From: Anaerofilum hominis
GTDB taxonomy: Bacteria > Bacillota > Clostridia > Oscillospirales > Ruminococcaceae
Assembly: GCF_014287275.1 (NCBI RefSeq)
Contig: NZ_JACONZ010000004.1
Coordinates: forward strand, 1-64,000
Direction: 5' to 3'
DNA length: 64,000 nucleotides
The notes under the pieces were generated by a model. It worked only from the letters and a program-made list of their open reading frames with translations. It was not told where the DNA came from and ran no database searches. Of this stretch, positions 33,478-41,421 are shown piece after piece. Made by a program: the position numbers and the translations under genes. How positions within the stretch are numbered: position 1 is the stretch's first letter; each line of letters opens with the position of its first letter.

Positions 33478-33506
33478 ATTATACAGTTGAAAATATCGAT
33501 TGTCAA
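33478..33506 (-). promoter_or_regulatory. fully consensus promoter with overlapping inverted repeat
   Basis: On the minus strand TTGACA, 17 bases and TATAAT, both perfect. The repeat GTTGA-N12-TCAAC (33486-33507) overlaps the -35 and spacer. Such a strong promoter normally needs repression, probably by one of the two flanking XRE proteins. Confidence 0.85.
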
Positions 33507-33536
33507 CGCTTTTTGGTTGAAATAGTCAATTTCTGG

Positions 33537-33565
33537 TTGAGTTTTGACGCTCCTTGTTGTATGAT
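33537..33565 (+). promoter_or_regulatory. promoter of the plus-strand XRE gene
   Basis: TTGAGT (33537-33542), 17 bases and TATGAT (33560-33565). A TTGA-aatag-TCAA inverted repeat lies just upstream (33517-33529), and GGTTGA occurs three times across 33453-33540. Confidence 0.65.
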
Positions 33566-33585
33566 TCATTCGAAGAGGTGATTCG

Positions 33586-33948
33586 ATGGCAAGTAAAAAA
33601 CTGGGGGAGACGTTGCGCAGGCTGCGCACCCTTAAGGGATATACGCAGCAGCAGGTGGCGGACCTGCTGGGCCTGAAAAACAAAAGCACGCTGGGCTCCT
33701 GGGAAGTGGGAAAGTCAGAGCCGGATGGCTATACCTTTTTGAGGCTGTGCCGGATCTACGAGGTAACGGACATTTACGCCGCTTTTGAAGAGGAGGCCTC
33801 CGTGCGGCAAAGAAAAGATGCCTCCCACGACGTGCTGGAGAAGTACCGGCAGCTGACCCCGGAGAAGAAAAAGATCGCCGACAGCCTGATCCTGCAGCTG
33901 GCCGAGCTGCCTGTCCCAAAGCGGGACCGGCAGGCACAGGAGGAGTGA
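33586..33948 (+). CDS. XRE family transcriptional regulator
   Basis: A 120-residue regulator. The helix-turn-helix is at residues 5-62 (LGETLRRLRTLKGYTQQQVADLLGLKNKSTLGSWE, then the helix GYTFLRLCRIYEV). The second half is a charged helical tail (QLTPEKKKIADSLILQLAEL) typical of stand-alone Firmicute XRE regulators. The start has GAAGAGGTGA 6 bases upstream. It is divergent from the 71-residue XRE-like gene across 154 AT-rich bp that contain both promoters and repeated TTGA half-sites. It is followed by a strong hairpin. The targets outside this pair are unknown. Confidence 0.9.
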   Translation: MASKKLGETLRRLRTLKGYTQQQVADLLGLKNKSTLGSWEVGKSEPDGYTFLRLCRIYEVTDIYAAFEEEASVRQRKDASHDVLEKYRQLTPEKKKIADSLILQLAELPVPKRDRQAQEE

Positions 33949-34380
33949 GGCGGCGGGGAGGGGACAGCGCCTTTTATTCCGCAGATAAAAAACGCAGGGC
34001 GGGGCCCCGGCTTTGAACGCCGGGGCCCCGCCCTGAAAAAATTTGACCTGAAAAGTTTAAAGCGTGCTTTGGGGAGCCTCCTGCCCCCTCCGATGCAGAA
34101 CTGCCCTCCCTTTCGGGCTGCCGCTTTGCCGGGGAAAAGCGGGAGGCGCGGGACATTCTTTCTTTCGGAGCGCCGCGCTTTTCCCCCGCGCGGGGCAGCA
34201 TCCCCCTGGGAGCCGTTTTCCCGCCGGGCACGCGTTTGCGCTCTGGACTTGACCGAAACAGGGCCCTCTCTGCTTTTTTCAGAGAGGGCCCTGTGTTTTG
34301 TGGGTCCTGCGCGCAGAGACCGGCGTGCAGAGGCAGACGGGAGCGCGCTTTTACCGTCCGGCGGCAAGAGAGGACTGCGC
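33949..34380. other. gap with two strong hairpins
   Basis: GGGCGGGGCCCCGGC / GCCGGGGCCCCGCCC (33996-34034) is a perfect 15-bp stem. ACAGGGCCCTCTCTG / CAGAGAGGGCCCTGT (34259-34295) is another with a T-rich loop and a GTTTTG tail. They can end the XRE gene and the convergent DUF2089 operon. No gene is supported between them. Confidence 0.65.
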
Positions 34381-34644
34381 TCAGAGCCGGATAGAGATAA
34401 AGGTGCCGTCGCGGGCTTCCACATGGACGGCCTCCAGTCCGCGGTTTTCTTTTAAAACGTCGAGACATTGCTCCAGGACCATCGTGACGGTCTCTTTTGT
34501 GACAAGGCAGCGGTAGGGCTCCGGCGTGTTGACGGCCATTTTGTCAAACGCCCCGGCGGGGATCAGTTTGACGGCAAAGCCGATCATCGAGACCGGCAGC
34601 GGCATGGAAAAATGAAACTCTCTCGTCCTGATCTTTACTTTCAT
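34381..34644 (-). CDS. small hypothetical protein of the DUF2089 operon
   Basis: An 87-residue protein starting MKVKIRTREFHFSMPLPVSMIGFAVKLIP. It has a beta-strand-rich core, a helix EQCLDVLKENRG and a final strand pair ending DGTFISIRL. The last part matches the plan of the upstream gene's C-terminus (ETVTMVL..GLEAVHVEARDGTFI compared with DFVNVEAADGTTVRIFVDQ), so it may be a shortened paralogue without the N-terminal helix pair. It is the last gene of a three-gene operon with an 18-base gap. Function unknown; a sensor or anti-regulator linked to DUF2089 is possible. Confidence 0.75.
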   Translation of the reverse strand: MKVKIRTREFHFSMPLPVSMIGFAVKLIPAGAFDKMAVNTPEPYRCLVTKETVTMVLEQCLDVLKENRGLEAVHVEARDGTFISIRL

Positions 34645-34662
34645 CCGTCCACCCTTGTTCCC

Positions 34663-35040
34663 TTATTGATCCACGAATATCCGCACGGTGGTCCCGTCGG
34701 CGGCTTCCACGTTGACAAAATCCCCCTCGATCTCCGCTTCGAGGCATTCGGCTACCGCGTCCATCATCTCGGAAAGGTCGATCCCCTGCAGATCTTTTTC
34801 AGGGATCGGCAGCCTGCCGGTGACCTTCAGGATCTTTTTGACGGCTCCTACCGGAAACTGGATTTTTACCTTGTCTCCCGAGAGGCCGTCCACAAGGATA
34901 CGGAACATTTTTTTGTCGTAGCTGCCGCGCAGCACATCGTCACCCGGGGCGGCGCCGAGGGCGGCCATCAGCTCGGCCGCCTGTTCCGCGGTGATCGTCC
35001 CATCCTCCACCATTTTCAAGATCCTCAATTTTTCATCCAT
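34663..35040 (-). CDS. SHOCT-like domain protein of the DUF2089 operon
   Basis: A 125-residue protein. Residues 1-30 are a SHOCT-like helix pair (EKLRILKMVEDGTITAEQAAELMAALG), the short motif found at protein ends in YvlB-type proteins. The middle is a beta domain (FRILVDGLSGDKVKIQFPVGAVKKIL), and the C-terminus ends NVEAADGTTVRIFVDQ. The same GEITAEQA helix closes the DUF2089 protein just upstream, suggesting that they interact through it. The gap to the upstream gene is 19 bases. YvlB-like operons in Bacillus relate to envelope stress; the role here is inferred only. Confidence 0.8.
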   Translation of the reverse strand: MDEKLRILKMVEDGTITAEQAAELMAALGAAPGDDVLRGSYDKKMFRILVDGLSGDKVKIQFPVGAVKKILKVTGRLPIPEKDLQGIDLSEMMDAVAECLEAEIEGDFVNVEAADGTTVRIFVDQ

Positions 35041-35059
35041 GACCGGTCTCCTTTTTCCT

Positions 35060-35419
35060 TTATTTCAGCTGTGTGATGGCCTGCTCCGCCGTGATCTCGC
35101 CGTTTTCAAGGGCTTTTAAGATCTCCTCCCGCCGGAGCGCCTGCGCATCCGGCCCCGTGTCGTGGCCCAGCTTTTTGATCACCGCGTCAAGCCGGGAGCG
35201 GACGGTGGGGTAAGAGATGCCCAGTTCCTTTTCCACCTCTTTGATATTGCCGCGGCAGCACAGAAAGGTCTCGGTGAAGCGGAGTTCTTCCTCTGAGAGA
35301 TAATCGAATTTGCTGAGCCGGAAGTTATTTTCTATCACCGTGTCGCAGGAAGCGCACCTGAGCCGGGTCACTGCCAGTTCCCCGCTGCACACCGGGCAGC
35401 GGCCGATCACTTTTTTCAT
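35060..35419 (-). CDS. DUF2089 family zinc-ribbon/HTH protein
   Basis: A 119-residue protein of the DUF2089 family. An N-terminal zinc ribbon has CPVC..CASC (residues 8-27), followed by a sigma-like helix-turn-helix (NIKEVEKELGISYPTVRSRLDAVIKKLG, about 60-88), and a C-terminal SHOCT-like helix pair (REEILKALENGEITAEQAITQLK). It is a likely DNA-binding regulator of its own operon. The start at 35419 has a GAGAGGAAGTGGG binding site. It is first in a three-gene operon with the SHOCT-like and small proteins, with a good promoter in an AT-rich region. Confidence 0.9.
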   Translation of the reverse strand: MKKVIGRCPVCSGELAVTRLRCASCDTVIENNFRLSKFDYLSEEELRFTETFLCCRGNIKEVEKELGISYPTVRSRLDAVIKKLGHDTGPDAQALRREEILKALENGEITAEQAITQLK

Positions 35420-35446
35420 CGTCCCACTTCCTCTCCGTCTGTCAAT

Positions 35447-35474
35447 AATATAACACAAATATAAAATATGTCAA
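35447..35474 (-). promoter_or_regulatory. promoter of the DUF2089 operon
   Basis: On the minus strand TTGACA, a 16-base spacer and TATATT, in an unusually AT-rich stretch (35445-35525). Confidence 0.7.
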
Positions 35475-35578
35475 TTAAAAAATTAATTTTTTTAATATAA
35501 ATATTGATTTTTTTAAACCATTAGAAATTCAAGTGCTGCGAATGCGCTGCAGCAGATGCAACGGCGAAGAGAAACAAA

Positions 35579-35606
35579 AAGGCCGCCCCGGAGGGCGGCC
35601 TTTTTT
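35579..35606. terminator. bidirectional terminator
   Basis: AAGGCCGCCC-cgga-GGGCGGCCTTTTTT, with A-run before and T-run after. It ends the minus-strand collagen-like gene. Confidence 0.85.
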
Positions 35607-35633
35607 ATTGATGGGAAACAGAGTCCCGGACGG

Positions 35634-37697
35634 TCAGCTCTGCGCTTCGTCCGGCGGCCAGCGATAATCGGCGATGCGGATGATATCGAGAAAACCGAAC
35701 AGCCGCACGCTTTCAGAGGCGTTCACTTTGAGGCGGACATAGATATCTACAGGCGCGTAGAACAGGAACGTGTTTGCCGCGGTGACCGCCGCAGCGCTGC
35801 TCTGGCTCTGCGTGGTGCAGGAATAGGGGATCTCACTGGAATTTCCGATCACCGGCGTGAGCTTCAGATAGCCGCCGGCAGACACGGTGGCACTGGCGGA
35901 GTAACTGAATAGATAGGCGCCGCCCTGCGCCAGCTTTACAGTGACGTCGTCCGGCTGCAGGTCAATGCCGCCGCCATTCCAAAAATACCGAAACAGCGGG
36001 ATGTAGGTGGCGTCGTCCTGGCACTGGTCGTAGAACTGATACTCGGCGTAGGCCCGGGGACAGGTCCCCGCGGCGCCCTGCGGTCCCTGAGGGCCGACAG
36101 GCCCCTGCGGCCCGCGCTCTCCGGCAGGTCCCTGCGGGCCGGGGAGACCCATTTCTCCGGCGGGGCCGACAGGCCCGCGTTCTCCGGCAGGCCCCTGCGG
36201 ACCCATGGGGCCATCCGCGCCCTGTGGGCCCATGGGACCCTCAGGCCCCTGTGGGCCGGTGAGGCCCATTTCTCCAGCGGGACCGACGGGCCCGCGCTCC
36301 CCGGCAGGACCCTGTGGACCCATGGGGCCATCCATGCCCTGCGGCCCCATTGGGCCTTCAGGCCCCTGCGGGCCGGGGAGGCCCATTTCTCCGGCGGGGC
36401 CGACGGGCCCGCGCTCTCCGGCAGGACCCTGCGGACCCATGGGGCCATCCGCACCCTGGGGGCCCATGGGACCTTCAGGCCCCTGCGGGCCGGGGAGGCC
36501 CATTTCTCCGGCGGGGCCGACGGGCCCGCGCTCTCCGGCAGGACCCTGCGGGCCCATGGGACCCTCAGGTCCCTGCGGGCCGGTGAGGCCCATTTCTCCA
36601 GCGGGACCGACGGGCCCGCGTTCCCCGGCAGGACCCTGCGGACCCATGGGGCCATCCGCGCCCTGTGGGCCCATGGGACCCTCAGGCCCCTGCGGGCCGG
36701 GGAGACCCGTTTCGCCCCTGGGTCCTATCGGACCGCGCTCTCCGGGCAGGCCTTGGGGCCCCATCGGACCCTCGGGACCCTGTTCGCCCTCAGGTCCCTG
36801 CGGGCCTTGGGGACCGCGGGGGCCAGGGCAGCCGGGCAGGCCGGGTAAGCCGGGTTCCCCGCGCGGACCGGGTTCACCCGGTTCACCTTTCGGTCCCTGC
36901 GGACCAGGACAACCGGGACAGCCGGGTTCACCGGGCTCTCCCTTGAGCCCTCGGGGACCAGCAGGCCCCGGACAGCCAGGTTCACCGGGCTCGCCCTTTG
37001 GCCCCTGCGGTCCGGGGCAGCCCGGACAACCAGGCTCACCGGGATCACCCTTGGGGCCCGTACAACCGGGCTCGCCCGGTTCACCTTTGGGCCCCTGAGG
37101 CCCGGGACAGCCAGGGCAGCCCGGCTCGCCGGGCTCTCCCTTGGGCCCTCGAGGACCTGCGGGCCCCGGACAGCCGGGTTCGCCCGGATCACCTTTTGGG
37201 CCCTGCAGGCCCGGGCAGCCGGGGAGGCCGGGTTCACCGCGCGGCCCCGGCTCGCCTTTCGGTCCTTGAGGTCCGGGACAGCCCGGACAGCCGGGCTCAC
37301 CGGGTTCGCCCTTGGGTCCTCGGGGACCTGCAGGTCCCGGACAACCCGGTTCGCCTTTTGGCCCCTGCGGCCCGGAACAGCCGGGTTCGCCCGGCTCGCC
37401 TTTCGGCCCCTGCGGTCCGGGGCAGCCCGGGCAGCCAGGTTCGCCGGGTTCGCCCTTAGGGCCCCGGGGGCCCGCAGGTCCCGGACAGCCGATATCGCCT
37501 TTTTCTCCTTTGGGCCCCTGTGGCCCCATGGGCCCGGCGGGGCCGGGCTCTCCCTGAGGCCCTACCGGCCCCTGAGGTCCGGGCACGGGACAGCAGTTTT
37601 CCGGCAGGCGGCAGAGGGATCCCCGTTCATCGGGCCCCGGAGGCGCACATCCCGGACAATTGTCCTCGCCGCATCCTCCAAACAAAAATCTGGACAT
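35634..37697 (-). CDS. cysteine-rich collagen-like protein with BclA-like C-terminal domain
   Basis: A 687-residue surface protein. Residues 1-40 are Cys/Pro-rich ([21 protein letters not shown]). About 500 residues of Gly-X-Y follow in two blocks. The first has many Cys and Lys-Gly-Glu units ([19 protein letters not shown]); the second repeats a Cys-free unit five times around [14 protein letters not shown]. The last 135 residues are a non-collagenous domain like the C1q/TNF-type trimer heads of Bacillus BclA. Such proteins form filaments on spores or cells. No signal peptide is seen, consistent with spore-surface assembly from the mother cell (inference). Start at 37697 has a TTGGAG site. 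Confidence 0.92.
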   Translation of the reverse strand: MSRFLFGGCGEDNCPGCAPPGPDERGSLCRLPENCCPVPGPQGPVGPQGEPGPAGPMGPQGPKGEKGDIGCPGPAGPRGPKGEPGEPGCPGCPGPQGPKGEPGEPGCSGPQGPKGEPGCPGPAGPRGPKGEPGEPGCPGCPGPQGPKGEPGPRGEPGLPGCPGLQGPKGDPGEPGCPGPAGPRGPKGEPGEPGCPGCPGPQGPKGEPGEPGCTGPKGDPGEPGCPGCPGPQGPKGEPGEPGCPGPAGPRGLKGEPGEPGCPGCPGPQGPKGEPGEPGPRGEPGLPGLPGCPGPRGPQGPQGPEGEQGPEGPMGPQGLPGERGPIGPRGETGLPGPQGPEGPMGPQGADGPMGPQGPAGERGPVGPAGEMGLTGPQGPEGPMGPQGPAGERGPVGPAGEMGLPGPQGPEGPMGPQGADGPMGPQGPAGERGPVGPAGEMGLPGPQGPEGPMGPQGMDGPMGPQGPAGERGPVGPAGEMGLTGPQGPEGPMGPQGADGPMGPQGPAGERGPVGPAGEMGLPGPQGPAGERGPQGPVGPQGPQGAAGTCPRAYAEYQFYDQCQDDATYIPLFRYFWNGGGIDLQPDDVTVKLAQGGAYLFSYSASATVSAGGYLKLTPVIGNSSEIPYSCTTQSQSSAAAVTAANTFLFYAPVDIYVRLKVNASESVRLFGFLDIIRIADYRWPPDEAQS

Positions 37698-37972
37698 ACA
37701 AACTCCAATCGCCGCACGCGGCAGCCTGCGCGGCCCCGGGGCGCGGCGCCGCTTTTCCGGCAAGCGGCCGGCCAAAACTTACAGCGGAACGCGAAGGCCG
37801 GGCAGAAAGACAAAGCGGCAGCCCGCGCCAGTCAAAGCGCTCTGCTACACGTTATGCCGCCGCAGAGAGAGATGTGCCCATGCCTCCCGGCCGCACGGGC
37901 TGCGGGCCAAAAAGCACACCGGCGACGCGGGGGGCATAGCATGGGTAAAGTCTCAGGAAAGAGGGGATGACC
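37698..37972. other. divergent promoter region of the collagen-like and lysozyme genes
   Basis: 275 GC-rich bases. I could not find a sigma-A-type promoter on either side, which would fit sporulation sigma factors, but I cannot assign those boxes with confidence. Confidence 0.35.
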
Positions 37973-38806
37973 ATGGCCTTTTACGGGATCGACGTCTCAC
38001 ATCACGAGGGGACGATCGACTGGCAGAAAGCCAAAGTGAACGGCCCGGATTTTTGCTTTGTGCGGGTGGGCTACGCCAATGGCGACGGCACCATCACCAT
38101 GGACCGGGAGTTTGAAAATAACATGAACGGCATTGCCGATACCTGCATCGATACCGGGCTGTATCTTTACAGCTATATCCGCACCGAGGCGGCGGCGGCA
38201 GAGGCGGCGGGGGCCTTTCTCACCATTGCCCAGGCCTATGACCTCACCATGCCGCTGGTATTTGATCTGGAGGACGTGGGGGTCTATGGCGCGCTGGGGG
38301 TGGAGCTGACCACCAGCATCGCGCAGATCTTTCTGGGGATGGTGCGGGACGCCGGCTATTACCCCATGCTTTACAGCAATACCAATTTTGCAAACAACTA
38401 CGTCGATATGTCCCAGCTGTCCCAATTTGATTTCTGGGTAGCGGACTACCGCTCCTGGATCGGCTATACCGGCGTTTACGGCATTTGGCAGTATACCGAT
38501 CAGGGCGTGATCGATGGTATCCGGGACAGGGTGGACCTGAATATCGCCTATCGGGATTATCCGTCGATCATCAAAAGCGGCGGCTATAACCGCCTGCCTG
38601 CATGGATGCGCATTTTGCCCGGCAGCGTGGTGCGCATCCTGCCCACCGCCGCCGTCTATGCCAACAGCAGTGTGCCGATCCCGCCCTGTGTGCGCCGGCA
38701 GGACTATACGGTGCTCAAGGTGTGCGGGCACACGGCGCTGCTGAGCTGTATCAATTCCTGGGTCCGGCTGGAGGATCTGCAGCTGGTGCGGGGCCCGGCC
38801 GTGTGA
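37973..38806 (+). CDS. GH25 family lysozyme
   Basis: A 277-residue enzyme. Residues 1-190 form the GH25 barrel: FYGIDVSHHEGTIDW (first catalytic Asp), FVRVGYANGDGT, PLVFDLEDVG (acid/base Asp-Leu-Glu), YPMLYSNTNF, FWVADYRSW and YGIWQYTDQG. It cleaves the beta-1,4 bond between MurNAc and GlcNAc in peptidoglycan. The tail (about 200-277) is an SH3-like domain (LPAWMRILPGSVVRILPTAAVYANS). No signal peptide is visible, unlike most secreted lysozymes. The start at 37973 is preferred because GAGGGG lies 6 bases upstream; ATG 37967 touches it. Divergent from the collagen-like gene. Confidence 0.92.
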   Translation: MAFYGIDVSHHEGTIDWQKAKVNGPDFCFVRVGYANGDGTITMDREFENNMNGIADTCIDTGLYLYSYIRTEAAAAEAAGAFLTIAQAYDLTMPLVFDLEDVGVYGALGVELTTSIAQIFLGMVRDAGYYPMLYSNTNFANNYVDMSQLSQFDFWVADYRSWIGYTGVYGIWQYTDQGVIDGIRDRVDLNIAYRDYPSIIKSGGYNRLPAWMRILPGSVVRILPTAAVYANSSVPIPPCVRRQDYTVLKVCGHTALLSCINSWVRLEDLQLVRGPAV

Positions 38807-38853
38807 TGGGCACCGGCGGGACACGCGCCCGCCGCAGCCCGCTTTTTTCCAGC

Positions 38854-38890
38854 GCCGCCGGCAGAAGTAAGCGTCTGCCGGCGGCCTTGT
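38854..38890 (+). terminator. hairpin after the GH25 lysozyme gene
   Basis: GCCGCCGGCAGA and TCTGCCGGCGGC pair over 12 bp with an 8-base loop, 48 bases past the stop. The T-rich tail is short, so termination may be weak. Confidence 0.55.
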
Positions 38891-39067
38891 GTGTTCCGAT
38901 GCAGGATGCAGCCGCTGCAAAAGTGCCGTTTCCGCCGGCAAAAGCTGTAAAAGGTCCCAAGCCACAGAAAAAAGCCCGAGCTGATTTGTACAGGCTTACA
39001 ATATGAACTGGAGTTCGTTTCAATGGGGCGAAAAATGACATAAAATCCCCACCAGAGGAGGATTTTC

Positions 39068-39304
39068 ATGTCGATAAACATGATCTTTTCCCGGGTGATG
39101 CTGCAGCGGCGCATCTCCAAAAATCTGACCCAAAGCCAAGCCGCAGAGAGATGTGGCCTTTCACTGCGCGGATATCAAAAGCTGGAAAGCGGGCGCGCCG
39201 TCCCGAGTTTTGCCAGCGCCTTGTATATTTCAAATGAACTGGATTTCAGTCTGGATCAGATCAAAAAGGAAGTGTTTCAGGATGATACTGTATCAGCTCA
39301 CTGA
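39068..39304 (+). CDS. XRE family helix-turn-helix protein
   Basis: A 78-residue regulator that is almost only a helix-turn-helix: FSRVMLQRRISKNLTQSQAAERCGLSLRGYQKLESGRA, then SFASALYISNELDFSLDQI. It resembles the small bacteriophage-type and gut Clostridia XRE proteins. Start at 39068 has a GAGGAGGATTTTC binding site. Its last 23 bases overlap the start of the DUF6514 gene, so the two are translationally coupled. The flanking integrase remnant hints that this short region was once part of an integrated element. Confidence 0.85.
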   Translation: MSINMIFSRVMLQRRISKNLTQSQAAERCGLSLRGYQKLESGRAVPSFASALYISNELDFSLDQIKKEVFQDDTVSAH

Positions 39305-39515
39305 AAAGCCTGTTGAGGTTTCCGGCCTGGAGAAAAAAGCCTCTTTTGGGATCGAATGCCGGACGGTGGAAAACGGAGAAGCCGTGCTGCTGGACGCGAT
39401 CGAGGATATCGCCAGCAGCAGGCAAAGCGTGGCCGCTCTGGCACAGCGCTGTACGCAGGCCCAGTTGTCACCTGTGCATTTTCGGGATGTGGTGGAAGAC
39501 TTTCTTCTGCGGTAA
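39282..39515 (+). CDS. DUF6514 family protein
   Basis: A 77-residue protein, MILYQLTEKPVEVSGLEKKASFGIECR.., ending with helix and SPVHFRDVVEDFLLR. This fits the DUF6514 family: a strand-rich start, a variable acidic middle, then the conserved L-S-P-x-H-x-x-D-V-V/I-E-D-F-L end. The start at 39282 lies inside the XRE gene with AAGGAAG upstream. The longer in-frame start at 39153 lies fully inside the XRE coding region and is rejected. DUF6514 genes are small and widespread in Clostridia; their function is not known. Here the gene is coupled to a DNA-binding partner. Confidence 0.8.
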   Translation: MILYQLTEKPVEVSGLEKKASFGIECRTVENGEAVLLDAIEDIASSRQSVAALAQRCTQAQLSPVHFRDVVEDFLLR

Positions 39516-39612
39516 CAGAAAAAATAAAAAACGGGGAGACCGGTTCTCACAGAGCCGCGTCTTCTTTTTTTGTTGACCCAAGCGGGACGAATGGGGTGTA
39601 GAACGCCAGTAG

Positions 39613-39800
39613 GAGGGTCGAAACGTAATCACACCACATCGGGCCCGACATACTTTCACAGCCGCAGCCATCAAAGCAGGTGTGGCCCGGAGGCTTTGAC
39701 AGAAGTGCTGGAACACACAAAATACTCTACTACAGTAGAAAAATACGGTGATCAGTTGGACACTGATTTTATTAAAGAAGAGCTGCAAAAAGTAAGGTGA
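39613..39800 (+). pseudogene. tyrosine recombinase (phage integrase) C-terminal remnant, frameshifted
   Basis: Two adjacent frames together give the C-terminal core of a tyrosine recombinase. Frame 1 (39613-39699) reads NVITPHRARHTFTAAAIKAGV, with the box II His and Arg-His (ITPHxxRHTF). It then shifts near 39690 into a second frame (39693-39800) reading ALTEVLEHTKYSTTVEKYGDQL, matching LGHxxxxTTxxxY with the catalytic-type Tyr. Both ends are missing: a stop precedes frame 1 at 39610 and no N-terminal domain exists upstream. It lies about 135 bases from the 3' end of tRNA-Thr, the usual integration site for such enzymes. Confidence 0.75.
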
Positions 39801-39886
39801 TCTTGTTAGCTTATCTGTTAGTTTATGACGCTTTGTTATGCTTTTTCATGATTTTTGTGCAACAAATATCTATCTATTTTCACAAA

Positions 39887-39932
39887 TAAAAAACCCGCAA
39901 ACTGGCTTTATAGGCCAATCTGCGGGTTTTTT
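39887..39932 (-). terminator. terminator of the tRNA cluster
   Basis: AAAAAACCCGCA and TGCGGGTTTTTT pair, enclosing a second stem (TTGGCCTAT..). It directly follows the CCA of tRNA-Thr. Confidence 0.85.
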
Positions 39933-39933
39933 A

Positions 39934-40009
39934 TGGAGCTGTCTATGCGATTCGAACGCACGACCTCTTCCTTACCAAGGAAGTGCTCTGCCGACTGAGC
40001 TAAGACAGC
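39934..40009 (-). tRNA. tRNA-Thr (GGT)
   Basis: Acceptor GCTGTCT with AGACAGC, anticodon stem CTTCC/GGAAG with loop TTGGTAA giving anticodon GGT, T arm GCGTTCGAATC, encoded CCA. Third gene of a Trp-Asp-Thr cluster. Confidence 0.93.
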
Positions 40010-40012
40010 AAA

Positions 40013-40089
40013 TGGCGACCCGGATGAGGCTCGAACTCACGACCTCTAGCGTGACAGGCTAGCGTTCTAACCAACTGAACTACCGGGCC
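40013..40089 (-). tRNA. tRNA-Asp (GTC)
   Basis: Acceptor GGCCCGG with CCGGGTC, anticodon stem CTAGC/GCTAG with loop CTGTCAC giving anticodon GTC, T arm GAGTTCGAGC, encoded CCA. Only 3 bases separate it from tRNA-Thr. Confidence 0.93.
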
Positions 40090-40092
40090 ACA

Positions 40093-40168
40093 TGGCAGGG
40101 GCAGAAGGACTTGAACCCTCGGCACGTGGTTTTGGAGACCACTGCTCTACCAACTGAGCTATACCCCT
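40093..40168 (-). tRNA. tRNA-Trp (CCA)
   Basis: Acceptor AGGGGTA with TGCCCCT, anticodon stem GTGGT/ACCAC with loop CTCCAAA giving anticodon CCA, T arm GGGTTCAAGTC, encoded CCA. First gene of the cluster. Confidence 0.93.
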
Positions 40169-40203
40169 ATTTCGGGCAGGCCCTTAAGTGAGGGCGCTTT
40201 AAT

Positions 40204-40232
40204 ATAATAACGAAAACAGCAAAGAAAGTCAA
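40204..40232 (-). promoter_or_regulatory. promoter of the tRNA-Trp-Asp-Thr cluster
   Basis: On the minus strand TTGACT, 17 bases and TATTAT, about 35 bases before tRNA-Trp. Confidence 0.75.
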
Positions 40233-40342
40233 GCCCTTCCAACCAAAAAAATTGACAGTTTTTTTGCGTAGGGGCAGGACGGTAAAAGCGCGGGGGCCAT
40301 GGCACCGAAAAGGCGGCGGAAAAGCGCCGGGGCGGCGCCTTT

Positions 40343-41401
40343 TCACCGCGCGGGGGCCTGCGGCAAAATGTCGCGGATCAACCCGCCGCCCACCAGCAGA
40401 TCGTCCTGGTATAAAACGGCGGATTGTCCGGGGGCGGGGGCGCGGGCGGGCTGGTCGAAAACGATCAGTGCGCTGTCGGCCCCCCGCGCCGTCACCGTGC
40501 AGGGCACGGGCTTTGCCGCAGAGCGGATCTTGACCTGATAGCGGCCGCCCGCCGCCAGCCCGGCCCCTGTTTCGGCCAGATGGTCCAGTTCTATGGCGGC
40601 GTAGTATTCGTCGCCGGAAAAGGCCAGTTCAATGTCTCCGCCGGGCAAAATGCGCCGGACAAAGACCGGCTTGCCCAACGCCACCCCCAGCCCGCGGCGC
40701 TGGCCTACGGTGTAGTGCAGCACCCCCCGGTGCGGGCCCAGGACAGTGCCGTCTGGCGCGATAAAGCGGCCGGCAGGGCCGCGGCAGCCGCGGCTTTCAA
40801 TGTAGGACGCATAGTCGCCGTCCGGGATAAAGCAGATCTCCTGGCTATCCGGCGCATTTGCCGCGGCAAGGCCCAGCGCCGCGGCGCGGTCGCGGACAGC
40901 GGGCTTTTCAAATTCCCCCACGGGCAGCAGCAGGCGGCTGAGAATGGACTGGGGCAGCCGGTAGAGCATATAGCTCTGGTCGCGCGCTGCGCTGACCGCC
41001 TGGCGCACGTAAAACGCGCCGTCCCGCCGGGCGATGCGGGCATAATGCCCGCTGGCGACCAGCGGGATGCCGCGCTCGTCGGCCACGTCGCAGAGCAGCC
41101 GGAATTTGACCTGCGGGTTACAGATCACGCAGGGGTTTGGCGTGCGCCCGGCACAGTACTCCGCGCAGAAAGGGGCAATGACCTCCCGCTCAAACTCCGG
41201 GCCGCAATCGCGCACCGTCAGGGGCACGTCCAACTGCCGGGCGGCCTCCTGCGCGGCGGCCACCGCTTTTTCGTGCGCGGGCGAAAAGCGAAGGACCAGG
41301 GCCTCCACAGAAAAGCCCTGGTCTTTGAGCAGCTGAACGCACACGCTGGAGTCCACGCCGCCCGACAGGGCGACCAGGACGCGGCCAGACGGATATTGCA
41401 T
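40343..41401 (-). CDS. mnmA: tRNA 2-thiouridine synthase MnmA
   Basis: A 352-residue enzyme that thiolates U34 of tRNA-Glu, -Gln and -Lys using sulfur from a cysteine desulfurase. The PP-loop SGGVDSSV is at residues 11-18. The catalytic cysteines lie in NPCVICN (about residue 100) and SQEICFI (about 195), and a C-terminal beta-barrel ends the protein. The length is close to the usual 355-370. GGAGGG lies 9 bases before the ATG. It is the third gene of a nifS-nifU-mnmA operon, with a 20-base gap after nifU, so the upstream desulfurase likely feeds it. A weak GC hairpin with T-run (40322-40341) may end the operon. Confidence 0.95.
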   Translation of the reverse strand: MQYPSGRVLVALSGGVDSSVCVQLLKDQGFSVEALVLRFSPAHEKAVAAAQEAARQLDVPLTVRDCGPEFEREVIAPFCAEYCAGRTPNPCVICNPQVKFRLLCDVADERGIPLVASGHYARIARRDGAFYVRQAVSAARDQSYMLYRLPQSILSRLLLPVGEFEKPAVRDRAAALGLAAANAPDSQEICFIPDGDYASYIESRGCRGPAGRFIAPDGTVLGPHRGVLHYTVGQRRGLGVALGKPVFVRRILPGGDIELAFSGDEYYAAIELDHLAETGAGLAAGGRYQVKIRSAAKPVPCTVTARGADSALIVFDQPARAPAPGQSAVLYQDDLLVGGGLIRDILPQAPAR

Positions 41402-41421
41402 AAAAACGATCCCTCCATTTT

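Noticed and set aside
36205..37098. Plus-strand Gly/Pro-rich 297-codon frame.
   Set aside because: It is the complement of the Gly-X-Y repeat, which reads as Gly/Pro/Ser on the other strand; the real protein has a proper head domain on the minus strand.
39900..40200. A phage att duplication of the tRNA-Thr 3' end.
   Set aside because: No second copy of the tRNA end was found within the nearby 700 bases, so the integration site is only suggested by the integrase remnant.
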